Assembly (NCBI GenBank): GCA_904063045.1
Contig: CAJFCJ010000014.1
Span: 1,919,643-1,983,642 of the forward strand
Direction: 5' to 3'
DNA from: Dimorphilus gyrociliatus
Taxonomy: Eukaryota > Annelida > Polychaeta > Dinophilidae
Length of the DNA stretch: 64,000 bases
In this document: positions 53,884-64,000 of the stretch, one piece after another
Layout of the letters: each line of letters starts with the position of its first letter
How positions within the stretch are numbered: the stretch's first letter is position 1
Notes under the pieces: model-generated
Database searches by the model: none
What the model saw: only the letters and a program-made list of their open reading frames with translations
What the model was told of the DNA's origin: nothing
Made by a program: the position numbers and the translations under genes

Positions 53884-54675
53884 ATGTCAATTACGGATGA
53901 AACTATTAAAGATAATCTCAGTCACAACGACAGTCTAAAATCCGAAAGGTTATAAGTACATCATTAAATAGCATTGACGGTTGTATTCACAGGAAAAAAT
54001 GTAAATTTTTGTAGTAGTGTTAGAAAAAACGATTTGGAAAAAGTTATTCAAGAAACAGCTGCAGACTATTCATCATATATTCAAGTTGATTCTTCGGAAG
54101 AAGTAAGGGTTCATTTAATATATTAATTTTTATGCCACAAAATTTTCGCATTGCAGCGTAATTTTGATTTTTTTTCTCCTTAAAGATTAAGAGATTCGAC
54201 GATGAAATAGATGGATTAATGAATAAACTAGACGACTTTGTTAATCTCATTGAATTGGTAATTATAAATAATTTAGTAATTTCATATAATACAACATTTT
54301 CATTAATTACTATCGAAAAGATTCGAGAAGACTCAACGTGCTGCTATGGACAAATACTACCTCTGGTAGAAACTCAACTTGAATCTTTAGATCCGGTTTT
54401 CAATAGCATAGATAAACTAGAAATACTAATTGATACCATAAAGAAACAAATGAACACGCTTGAAGGACAAGTTTCAACGGCTGAAAGTCATTTTGGTACA
54501 TTTTCAGGGATAAAAAAGTCATTTCTAGGAAGACTTTTTGGGGTAAAAAAAAAACAAACAAAATTTTTATTGTTCTTTTATCAATTTGCTTTCCAAATAG
54601 AAAAAACAATTGAATGAAGAAATTCCAAAATATGTTCGACCAGAGATATTTAAGACTGAAGACTTTTTTCAATAG
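53884..54675 (+). CDS. BLOC1S4: BLOC-1 subunit 4 (cappuccino)
   Basis: Five exons (53884-53948, 54015-54102, 54186-54257, 54321-54542, 54601-54675) give 173 residues. The middle is helical and heptad-like (IDGLMNKLDDFVNLIELI, DPVFNSIDKLEILIDTIKKQ). The end, PKYVRPEIFKTEDFF, corresponds to the P.LYRTEDYF ending of vertebrate BLOC1S4. BLOC-1 sorts cargo to lysosome-related organelles. Exon 2 begins after a TAGTAG tandem acceptor, so the protein could gain or lose one Ser by choice of AG at 54014 or 54017. AATAAA at 54905-54910 is a likely polyadenylation signal. Confidence 0.85.
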
Positions 54676-55181
54676 AATATTAAAAAGAAAGGAAGAGAGA
54701 GAGAGAGAAATGTATACATATTTACAATTTCATAACTATACGAAATAATACAAATTATTATTTTTTGTATTATGTTACAATCTTATTAAATATTAGATTG
54801 CGTAATTTATTAAAGAGAAATCTTTTATAGCATTTAATCCTTTTTTCTATTAAAAATAGAAACTTTTGTGGAGAGACTAACTAAAATATATATACAGTTA
54901 ATGAAATAAATGATATTTTTCTATCTAGTGATCTTGTCTTTTTTAAATGCTTTTGAAGAGAAGACAAATGATTATAAACATAATTTTGAATAGCTAAAAC
55001 TAGGATTCTTTTACCTAAAGTCTAGCTTGATGAATTAAAAGTTAAAAAATGTCTTATTGACTCAAAACAACATTTATATAATACAATAGACTGAAGACAT
55101 CCGTAAAAGTATAGCAGTTTCCTGTAAAAATAGTTTGTAAATAAGGTAAAGGTTAATTGGTATACTTAAATTAATTAAATC
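54676..55181. other. Convergent spacer, no gene seen
   Basis: AT-rich sequence with a GA run near 54690-54707, probably the two 3' untranslated regions. Confidence 0.5.
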
Positions 55182-56526
55182 TTACTCGTAGTCATTTGTA
55201 CTTTGACATTTCTCCTTATTCCTGATACCATTAACCTTTAAGGCTTGGTAAGCGTTTTGTAAATAAATATTCCATGTTGCAATTGTTATTATTATATATA
55301 ACAGCAGGTTAAAGATTAATATTATGTTTAAAATTTTATGGATACTTTTTATAGGATAATCGAAACTTTTTAATTTGAATTTCAAGAGAAAGCTCGTTAA
55401 ATATAAAGCAGATCCTGGAGCTAAGATATTCAAAGCAAAGATTATATGAGTATAATCCGACTCGTAACGTAGTTGATATGATATTGCACAATCTTTCGAA
55501 TGATTTTTCATCATTGTTGAATTGATATAGCTTGTAAAGTCAGTTTCACTCATTACTGTATCAATTCTATATCCATCGTTCATAATAATAAATATAGTTG
55601 CAGGTATTATAAATATCTCTATTATCAATAGTGACGAAAATTCAATAAAGAATAAAGAATCATTAAATAAGACCTTTACAGTCCCCTTTTTAACGAGTAA
55701 TTCTTCTTGGCGTAATGCATGATTATTAGTCTGCATTGTTAGTGATTTATCAAGCGATTTTTCTCCAAAAAAGGATTTAATAAAAAATGTTACATATAGA
55801 GAAATACTTCCGATCAAATAGAAAAATGATGGAATTCCAATTGTAAAGAATATGCCAACAATTAATCTATGAATGCTATTCAAATATTGTAATTATTAAT
55901 AAATGAATGATATTCCTATTTTATAACTCACGAGAATTCACTTTCTTGTATTTTAAATTTATTCAAGTGAAGATTATTATGAGCAGATTTGAAAAAGGTA
56001 ATATAAATGCATATAATAAATCCTGAGGAGTAGTTCAAACCCATAACAATATAAAAAGGTATTTGAAATTTCTCTCCAACAACTTTGATGTAAATTGGAT
56101 GGAATTTAATAGGTAATAATATAAAAATTGAATAAAGTATGAGTGATAAGGCGACTAGTTGGCAATTCCTGAAAATGTATAGTATATATCGTTAATATAA
56201 TTTAATTTGATAATTGATGTCTTGTACCAGTTTCCAACGGATTCCAAATGAACAACTATTGAATTATTATTATCAATATCGGAGAGATTTTTTATATCCT
56301 CATAACTTATTATCTTTGCAAGAGATAATCCTCTTTTCAAGCGTATCTGTTCAATCTTACTTATCTTTGACGAAGTATTTTTGAATGCTATAAAGTTAGC
56401 AATTGGGATTGCTATGACAGCTATTATGATTGATGAAACAAGTAATATACATTTGACTGTGGCAGACATCTTGGAAAAATGATAGAATGATATATTCAAT
56501 GACTCATTGATTATTTTAGCAACCAT
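55182..56526 (-). CDS. Multi-pass membrane protein of unknown family, about seven helices
   Basis: Three exons (56526-56228, 56168-55932, 55875-55182) give 409 residues; a start at ATG 56469 would give 390 and place the first helix nearer the N-terminus. Seven hydrophobic segments are visible: VKCILLVSSIIIAVIAI, CQLVALSLILYSIFILL, FYIVMGLNYSSGFIICIY, LIVGIFFTIGIPSFFYLIG, FIEFSSLLIIEIFIIPATI, IIFALNILAPGSALYLTSF and ILNIILIFNLLLYIIITIA. Loops 1 and 5 are long and the N- and C-terminal parts are polar. There is no DRY, NPxxY or other class signature, so a GPCR assignment is not supported. An acceptor-like TAATACAG upstream of the first ATG leaves room for another 5' exon. The neighbours to the right are also membrane proteins. 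Confidence 0.6.
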
Positions 56527-57081
56527 GACAAACACAGTTGCAAACTTGAACAAACTGTATTAGAATATAGTGAACCAATACATGTATATAAATATGTAAA
56601 ATAGATAACTATTTATATTTCATAGAATACAAGAAATTTTATTATTTCAACTTAATGATATATTGATAAGTATAGGGAAAAACAAGGAGCAAATGTTGAA
56701 AAGTATTTAAAATTCTCTCTTCTAATTATAAAATTAACTATTCAATTTGTTTGGACATGTTCATTGTGTTTTTTGTTATTGAAATTCAATACATTTTAAA
56801 TAAAATTAAGGTCAAAGAATTAACTAATTTTTGTTAAAAACCAACGCATGTGTAACCTTAGTTCAACAATCTATTTGTATTTAAATTAAAATATTTTAGA
56901 TAAAGTATTAGTCTGGATTAGAAAATCATACAAAAAGGATTATACATCATTAATTCCTCCAAAATTAAAATTGACAAAGCAAATAGCAAAATTGAATAAT
57001 CCTGTTTTTGCTTTGTTGCAGGCTAGTTTCCTCTATAACTGATATATTTTATACATATACATATATGTATATATATATATA
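56527..57081. other. Divergent spacer, no gene seen
   Basis: AT-rich sequence between two outward-facing membrane-protein genes, with a TA run at about 57054-57081 directly before the next start codon. Confidence 0.5.
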
Positions 57082-57756
57082 ATGGATAGGGAAACTGAAG
57101 GAAGAAAGGGAATATTGAAATTTATCATACCGTTCTGTGTATTCAGTGTTTTATTCATCTACTTTTTTGTGATTGGAATGGCTATGTATAGTCAGTAAGT
57201 ATATAATTTTTAATACATTGTTATAAATAATTTATTCTTTGCTCGCATCAATTTATTCCCCTCCATATATTAACAGAGGAGTTTCTCTTTATGGAATTTG
57301 TATTGCCTTCTCTCTTTCATGCTATTCTTTTGGATTTTTTTATTTTATTCTTAGAAAATACACGTATCAATTGTTCTCATGGTGCAAATTGACAAATCGA
57401 CGCAGGAGAATTGATAATCAATCGTCGCCTTCATCTGAATCATATACTAACTTACAAGTAACAAGATTACCATTTACTGTATGTAATATAAAAGAATCTT
57501 AATTTTTAGACAAGAAATTCTATATTTTCTTTTAAAAGACAGTTTCAAAAATACCAAATGAGCAAGCGAGAGGGAATTGTGGAATGGCAATGCCACCTAT
57601 TGTGAGTACAGTGAATTAAATAAAAAATTTCATTTATATACTTGTACGTCCTTGATTCTTCTTTACTAGTATTCTTCAACTGTTGATCTCTCTGAACAAC
57701 CTCCAGAATATTCATCAATACCTCCAAGCTACAATGCAGTTGTTAGACATATCTAA
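57082..57756 (+). CDS. Small two-helix membrane protein with C-terminal PY motifs
   Basis: Four exons (57082-57194, 57277-57457, 57539-57601, 57670-57756) give 147 residues. Helix 1 is FIIPFCVFSVLFIYFFVIG and helix 2 ICIAFSLSCYSFGFFYFIL. A basic stretch (TNRRRRIDNQ) follows helix 2 and marks the cytosolic side. The tail carries PPEY and PPSY, which fit the PPxY consensus bound by WW domains of NEDD4-type ubiquitin ligases, as in NDFIP and WBP1-like adaptors. I do not recognise the family. All junctions keep frame, and the PY motifs fall in the last exon, as in the gene at 60757. Confidence 0.65.
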
Positions 57757-59143
57757 GAAGAGTTTACCGCCTTCAAGATAAAAAAACAAAGATGAAATAT
57801 AGTGATTTTTCATAATCTGTCCAACAATTTATCATTCTGTTAAATGACTAGCTCTAAATCTATTTAACTAAAATATAAACCTTAAATATCAATATGATCT
57901 TTCAGCATGTGTATTTTAAAGAATAGTCATAGAGTCAGTTTCTTCCAAAATTTTATGAAAAAGGTAGTCTACTTTCAAATTTGAATTTACTTTTCTGTCT
58001 GTCTATTAGTGAGATACTTTTAATAGAAATTAAAATGATCATAACTTATCCATCTTTAGTTGAGAATTATAAAATCTTTTTCTTATGTAGTTTGTAATAA
58101 ATAAAGATTTTATTATAAGAATACTCCTTTTGGCTTATTAGTATGGTATATACTGTATATAAATTTATATATAAATAATATCTGCTTAATAAATATAGGA
58201 TAAGAATGTAACAACATAGTTATTAAACTTTGAAAAGAGCCAATTATAAAAGGTAATAGAAAACTTTCTTACCACGAAAATAAATTCATAATATCGATTA
58301 TTAAATCTTTATACTATACAGTATATATACTTTTATATAAACAGTATATATTTATATTTAAAATAATCGTTTTTAATGGTTGTTAGTGTAATATTATAGT
58401 AGAGAAGTATAATATTATGATTTTATTTCTTGTTTCTCTGCCGTACATTATAATTAGTTTCGTTATTAATTACTATAATTTACTATTAACAATGTAACTA
58501 GTTAAATGATGATTCGTCTATTATTAATGTGCAAATTTCATAATACATTGATAAATGAAACTATTTTTGTATATTTGGATCTGATTTATAAGTGACAAAG
58601 ATATATTATATGTTGTATTTGTATGAATGACATTTAGACAAGGATTTTATCCTAAAACTGCCTGAAAAATTTACAATTATTGCTGTACAAACGATATAAT
58701 TCATTATGTTAACATTCTTTGTATAATTTTTTCAACTGCTATTAACGTAGGTTGAACTTCCGGGATATTAAATCTAATATTTTATGGTATCGATCATTTA
58801 GGAGAGCCGAACTGTATCTATACCTAACAAACATTTATTTAGTAGCTAAGGATAGGAGGCTTATATTGGACAAGGCCAGGGAATGGGCCAAAACTATATT
58901 GCATTATATTTTTCTAATCAGCCTATCATCTCTTTACAATTGAAACACCAAGAAGGACATTAATCACACAGGAAGTTCTCAGAGCAATCTATGTAAAGGT
59001 CTTAACGAACAGAAGATTTATTTTGAAATTATTTACATATATTTTATAGAGAGAAACTAAAATCATTTAATTTAACTCTTGGGAATAGTTGAGAATAAGT
59101 TGGAATTTTATTCTACTTCTTGTTTATATAGCATTTTAGAAAT
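57757..59143. other. Intergenic with a doubtful open frame near 58750-58943
   Basis: AATAAA near 58093 may end the preceding transcript. ATACTGTAT and ATACAGTAT motifs occur at 58150 and 58316. A 63-codon frame at 58752-58943 has more balanced composition and a piece reading LILDKAREWAKTILHYI that faintly recalls gag-like capsid helices. It is too weak to call. Confidence 0.45.
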
Positions 59144-60258
59144 ATGAAATGGTCTTCCGTATTAATATTTGGAATAGTTTCAATATTTTTCGGTCTTTTT
59201 CTACTATCTACACCAATATCATCAATCATTATTTGGTTGGGGAGCAACTTCGATGTTGAGATTATTCAATTACACAATACAACCGGAAATGTAACAAATA
59301 GTAAACATATTTCAGTGTCTTCTTTGAAAAATATTACAGCAGAGAATGACTTCAATTTCAGATTTTTGATAACTTCAAATGTTGCGGGGTAAATTTTAGA
59401 CGATAATATTTGTTTATAGTACTTCCTTCATGTTTAATTTTATTCGATTAGATTGTATGGTCCATTCGTAATCTCCTTAGGAGTATTCACCATCCTAAGT
59501 CTTTTTTGTGTTCTAAAAACTGGTGCCCGAGACTATGATATGACTGGTTTTTGGATAGTTTTTATCATATTAAACTTACCGTGTATTAGTAATATCATTT
59601 ATATTTTGGAAATATTAAAATATGACTCTGGAGATATGAATTTTACAAGTATTAATGTAACGGTCATTGAAAAGTTCTCGTAAGTTTGAACATAATTATA
59701 ATTTTCTAAATATAATATATTATATACTGTATATATTTCCATTACATGTTTAATATATCTTGAAAAGTTCGGTGTCAATTGTAATAATAGTTTATAACTT
59801 CATTTTTGGACTGGGATCGGGAATTTTGTTATGCATTTTGGTACTTTCCGTTGTCTGTTGTTCGATAGCAGATATCTTTTGTAATGGTAAGGAAAAATAT
59901 AATCTAATGAGCTAAATTGAAATAAATGAACTTTTACTTCAGGTTGTAACTATTTAGAGGAGTATAGATTATTTATTTCGATGCGATTTATTAAAGTAAA
60001 CACTGTTAATTGGGTAAAATCAATTAAATTTCGTAATAGAAAATCAAGTCAAGAATATCCTGTTAGTTTTAATAAAATAAACAATATATTAGTAATATTT
60101 ATATAGTAATTTCTATAAACCTAAATGTTAAACAGGCAATAGAAATGAAGTATTTTTCTCAAAACTTTAAAAATCCATCCGAATTTGTAATGTTAAGAAC
60201 CGAAAACGAAACTATGATTAATGTTGGTTTAAAGTCCCAAAATCTTCCAAATAGTTAA
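59144..60258 (+). CDS. Four-helix membrane protein of unknown family
   Basis: Five exons (59144-59388, 59452-59679, 59768-59886, 59943-60061, 60136-60258) give 277 residues. Helix 1 (VLIFGIVSIFFGLFLLSTP) starts almost at the N-terminus. It is followed by a loop of about 50 residues with several NxT sites, then helices YGPFVISLGVFTILSLFCVL, FWIVFIILNLPCISNIIYIL and VIIVYNFIFGLGSGILLCIL, with VVCC at the end. The cytosolic tail of about 90 residues has no PY motif. The layout of one long first loop and a cytosolic tail resembles tetraspan proteins, but the CCG loop motif of true tetraspanins is missing. The last junction (CCT then GTTAGT, to exon 5) was chosen because it extends an open conserved-looking tail; reading on instead would stop at 60106. 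Confidence 0.58.
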
Positions 60259-60756
60259 ATCAAGAAAATATCTGCTTAATTGAAAAAAAGCTGACCAAGA
60301 GTCTTTCTTATTTATTAGAGAAAAATGCAAAGAAGAGATGGGATGAGAAGGATGAATAATAAGTATTATATAAAAATTATGAAGTAGAAGATTGTTTTTC
60401 TGTTGTTACCTTTCCAACAAAATTCTCTAAAGTGACTTTCTAATATTATAGAGCTAGTATACACTGTACATTGTACATACATTTATGTATAAGTGTCTGT
60501 ATGTATGTATACATACATACATTCATTAATTTACGTTCATGAAAAATATTGAATAAATGAAATTTAGATAAACATCTGTTGCGCATAACTCAAATCAATA
60601 AAGCCACCCAACATATAGATATATACATATAATTGTATCAAGAAACAAACCAAATAACTTATATTTTATAATTCAATGTTAACAAGTGGTCAATCAATTA
60701 TTTTCCGATATTCAATTAAAACATATCAACAAGTTTAGCTTATAAGGATTAAAAAA
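60259..60756. other. Intergenic spacer, no gene seen
   Basis: AT-rich, with tandem TGTATGTATACATACATACAT-like words near 60495-60525 that can form a hairpin. Confidence 0.5.
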
Positions 60757-61923
60757 ATGGACAAATTTAGAAATAAATACGAGTTTTTATTGTTTTTAAT
60801 ATTGTTAATAACTCAGATATTTTCAATTGGCTTTTTAACAACTTTCGTCTGGATTGAAGCAAATAAAATTAACTATTTTGGATTAAATAAAGGGTAAATT
60901 ATCAATTTTTACTTTAATCTAAATGATTTACTGTTCTTTTTCAATGTATACTATATATATATATAGTTTGATATTTTCAACATATTCTTACAGGAGATCT
61001 AGTTCTGCAATATTAATTTTTGAACTTTATATTATGATGAGCTATCCTTATTTGATATATTTCTTTGGTAGTCGATTAAAGAGAATATTCTTCTTTGTAT
61101 ATTGTTATACATTATCTATTGTTCTAATGCCGTTCTTTTCTCAATTCATCAAATATTATCAAGTAAACTTTGAAATTATGGATAATACTATACAACGTAA
61201 CGATACTACTGAATCGTATGTATTATTTGTATTCATTTTTACAACATCAAGTAGCTATAACTCTATTTTCAGGAATTTTTCTATTAACAACACAATATTA
61301 GCCTTTGGTATAATGATGATGCTTGAATTAAACACTATTACGTTATTTTTACCGTGTTTCTGTTGGGTTTTGTGCTTGGATAATAAAACTTTGCACAATC
61401 ATAGAATTAAGGTTGGAGGTTAACATATATATTGTCTTTTTTGGGGGAGTAGTTTTTTTATATTTCATAATAGTAATATCCTATAATTTTTCGTTGAAGA
61501 CTGATTCTTCTAGCGATGAGGAGCCTGACGGTGATCGTAATGACGAATTTAATATTCAAGAGGAGGCGGAGGAGGAAGAGACGCCTGAAATATATGTTAG
61601 AGAGAGATCTCATTCTCTTGGTCATTATCGTGTTTCTGTATGTGTACATTTTAAAATAGTATAAATATAAGTGAAATATAAATATTATCATCCTAAAACA
61701 GACTATTCAGGATCAAATAGGATTTTTGGAAGGATGTGATATCGAAGTTAGAAATCAAGCAGCAAGTCCACCTAGTTATAGATCAAGAGCGCCAAGTTAT
61801 TCATCACAACCACCTTCATATTCGGATACGATTTTCAACGATGACGACACATCAGCTATCAGTCGAGAAGAGATAATCTTAGGAATAACAAATGGATCGG
61901 GATTGACTGAATATCCAATATGA
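60757..61923 (+). CDS. Four-helix membrane protein with acidic tail and PY-type motifs
   Basis: Five exons (60757-60893, 60994-61215, 61273-61411, 61500-61637, 61702-61923) give 285 residues. Helices: FLLFLILLITQIFSIGFLTT, AILIFELYIMMSYPYLIYFF, FFFVYCYTLSIVLMPFFSQF and AFGIMMMLELNTITLFLPCF. The third and fourth are separated by an NxT-rich loop. The tail has a very acidic patch (EEAEEEETPEIY) and then SPPSYRSRAPSYSSQPPSYS, giving two PPxY motifs and one APSY. This links it to the smaller gene at 57082 and suggests binding to WW-domain ubiquitin ligases. It resembles tetraspan PY adaptors such as LITAF- or NDFIP-type proteins in logic, but not in sequence I recognise. Confidence 0.62.
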
Positions 61924-62224
61924 AAATTTTTAGTGTTCAATAGACGTCTTTTTTACAATTTATAAAACATGTAGATAGATTAAACTTTTTATTAATAAAT
62001 CTGAAGTCATAAAGTATAAATTTTATATCTATGAGTTGTATAAGTGCAGTAAATCCTTTCATGAGACACTTCTAAATAATGTTTAAGTAGATTTATAATT
62101 GATGAATCTCAATCGATGTTCTATTGTTTTATCAGTTTATGGTATTGGCTGCATACAGCGCTTGGAATTCATTTGACTTTCAGTAATTTTCATGCAATAT
62201 CAAGAAAGCTTTTTAAATGTTCAA
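61924..62224. other. Short spacer upstream of the lectin gene
   Basis: AATAAA near 61993 is a likely polyadenylation signal for the preceding gene. Nothing else is visible. Confidence 0.5.
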
Positions 62225-63846
62225 ATGCTGTGGAATATTATCCTAATTTTTTCACTTATCCTTTCTTCTGGTAGTTATACTTTTCGGAGTATTCTGACGA
62301 GAATTTTTTAATTTTTTAATCAACAGCCTGCTCCCAAAATAGTTGCCAAGCTGGTTTTCAACTTAAAGGAAAGGGTTGTTATAAGATCTACACAAATTTG
62401 GCTTCTGGTGATCAAGCTAAACAGATATGTGAAACTGACGGATATTCATTAGCAAGTTTATATCTTAAAGAGAGTTACGAGGCTGTTAATGAATGGTTAA
62501 ATTCTGGAGGTATATTTTGGTTTAATTTTTGAACAAGATAAAATGAATATTCTGTTAATTTAGTCATAACGGACTCCTGCTTATTAAACGGCGCCTATGA
62601 TACAGCTAAGAAACGTTGGTACTGGAATACAAAATTTGGTCCTGTTGAATTTGATTTTAATTGGGTCCAGTTTGCTGTAGGTGAACCGAATAATGTGAGT
62701 TACTTTTAATGAATACTATTATCATAGCTGATTTGGAAGTTAAATACCCTTTTTCAAAATTTCCTCTTCAGTTAAAAATTGTTAAATTTTAATTATTATA
62801 ATGTAGAGCAGAAAATTATTGATGTTTTTGCAAAATGGCTACTGAATTGGCTGATCATTTAACAGTTGTATCCAATGATAATGTGGGAAAATTTTATTAT
62901 TTTATCCCGCAGTTAAATATCTCCTCTATGTCTTTAATAGTTTATTATATTCGAAATGCCAATAATAGGCATTTCTATCGGAATGTTGGACATAAGAAAG
63001 ATATTGAATAAAACGTAAAATTACTAGGCTTGAAAATATTCAGATAATCTGTTCAAAGTATATAGAAAAAACATATCAAACAACGGAACAGTGGTATATA
63101 CAGTATATCAAAAATATCAACTCCCAACATTTCAAAAGTTAAGGATGAAAAAATTCTTTGAAAGGTTTTACGAATAAAAATGGAGCAGTATCTAAATGGG
63201 GCTGCTTAAAGTCAGATAGAATCAAAGAAATTAAACTGTGTAATGGATACATCGATATCATTAAATACCAAAGATATTAAAAGGAAACCTTTCCGTTTTA
63301 TTTGAAAGACATAATACACCGATACAGGATGGAACGAAGTCCAATACAAAGACTGACCAGCCAACAGTCCTGAGCTCAATATAACCGAAAACTTATTGGC
63401 GTACATAAAAAAAACCGTATGCCAAAGCATGAAATGAGCAATTACGATGATTTATGGATAAACAGGGAAATTTCACAAAGTACCTAAAGTTTTCACAAAA
63501 GACTTAGACTGTATAAAAAAATCTTTGTTATAGTATAAAATATTACAAATGAAAATATACATTACTTCGTCATACAGTATATGAAATATACTAAAACATT
63601 GTCAAAATGTAAAAATAGAACACTTTTTATCTGTAATAGAGAATTATTCTCAAATATTTATCACCTTCCGATATTAGATGATCAGTCAAGTTAGTAGCCT
63701 TTTCGATATTGTATAGTATATATTCGTTACATTTTAGATTAATTCACCACACAATGCAGCTTTTTTAAAAAAAGCACCTAGTACAGAGTTCCATCTGGAT
63801 GATTGGACAAAACCTTCAAAAGCCGATCACTTTCTTTGCGAAGATG
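62225..63846 (+). CDS. C-type lectin-domain protein, 3' end beyond the window or unresolved
   Basis: Four exons are visible (62225-62270, 62327-62509, 62564-62694, 63738-63846), all in phase. MLWNIILIFSLILSSGAC is a signal peptide. The lectin fold begins KGKGCYKIYTN, continues through AKQICETDGYSLASL and SYEAVNEWL, then W-rich strands with NWVQFAVGEPNN, and DDWTKPSKADHFLCED at the end. The EPN in AVGEPNN is the motif usually associated with mannose-type calcium-dependent binding, but the WND partner motif is replaced by LDDW, so sugar binding is uncertain. The donor at 63846 shows that at least one more exon follows. The 1-kb intron 3 holds a transposase remnant; the other introns are about 55 bases. 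Confidence 0.8.
63181..63430 (+). pseudogene. Decayed Tc1/mariner transposase fragment in a lectin-gene intron
   Basis: Broken frames on the + strand retain the Tc1 DDE-domain pattern: WGCLKSDRIKE, CNGYIDIIKY, a degraded segment at the catalytic Asp and His region, then D-stop-PANSPELNITENLLAYIKK. The usual family wording there is DWP.QSPDLNPIENLW. At least two in-frame stops and one frameshift show it is inactive. It is a DNA transposon fossil, and no terminal repeats were confirmed. Confidence 0.75.
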
Positions 63847-64000
63847 GTATGTTAAAAACATTTAAAGATCTTGAAATACATTCAAATTGCATCAAGAGTT
63901 ACAATAATTTATATATTTAAAATATCAACTACATTTTCAAACATAAACATAATGGGATAATAGTAACATATACAAAAGGAATTTACATTAAATTGGCTAT
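63847..64000. other. Start of the next lectin-gene intron
   Basis: AT-rich sequence after the donor at 63847. No further exon could be placed before the window ends. Confidence 0.5.

Noticed and set aside
55182-56526. Call as a G-protein-coupled receptor
   Set aside because: Seven hydrophobic segments alone are not enough. The usual class motifs and extracellular disulphide pattern are not visible.
58752-58943. Possible gag-like fragment
   Set aside because: The resemblance rests on one short helix-like piece, with no neighbouring protease, polymerase or repeat ends.
59943-60106. Alternative stop at 60106 for the gene at 59144
   Set aside because: The frame is open, but the spliced version to exon 5 has clean donor and acceptor sites and a more normal polar tail. 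Kept only as an alternative.
61412-61499. Fifth membrane helix for the PY-motif gene at 60757
   Set aside because: The 88-base stretch is open and hydrophobic in one frame, but it has good splice sites and its length would shift the frame if retained.

Overview
The window is nuclear DNA of a compact, AT-rich metazoan genome. Nearly every gene is split by short GT-AG introns, often 45 to 100 bases, and conserved animal genes sit a few hundred bases apart on both strands. I see no operons, Shine-Dalgarno sites or CRISPR arrays. The gene content (CMIP, aftiphilin, a KNL1-like kinetochore protein, CCDC57, a DDIAS-like protein, BLOC1S4, RCAN) is bilaterian. A small-genome spiralian such as a miniature annelid would fit, but that is inference, not proof.

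Layout. 0.2-6.2 kb: an INAF-motif protein, a mitochondrial SLC25A29-type carrier and a TSSK-like kinase. 8.5-15.4 kb: CMIP (14 exons, complete) divergent from HGH1. 17.9-24.4 kb: the Golgi tether GM130 divergent from aftiphilin. 24.8-33.9 kb: a short KNL1-like protein, lysosomal alpha-mannosidase, and SCFD1/Sly1 divergent from the mannosidase. 34-41 kb: CCDC57 divergent from mitochondrial malonyl-CoA:ACP transacylase, then a DDIAS/noxin-like protein. 41.9-51.1 kb: a Shisa-like membrane protein, RCAN/calcipressin, a minimal CCDC86, and an intronless TRIM-like RING/B-box protein. 52-54.7 kb: a sushi-domain type I membrane protein divergent from BLOC1S4. 55-64 kb is different: a run of unfamiliar multi-pass membrane proteins (one with about seven helices, two carrying PY motifs) ends in a C-type lectin gene whose intron holds a decayed Tc1/mariner transposase.

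Common threads. Five genes act in membrane traffic or lysosome biology (GM130, SCFD1, aftiphilin, BLOC1S4, alpha-mannosidase). Three promoters carry CACGTG E-boxes and the mannosidase/SCFD1 promoter carries a related inverted pair, so a shared E-box factor is plausible. Exon boundaries below were placed by hand from splice signals, reading-frame continuity and remembered family patterns. No alignment or transcript data were used.
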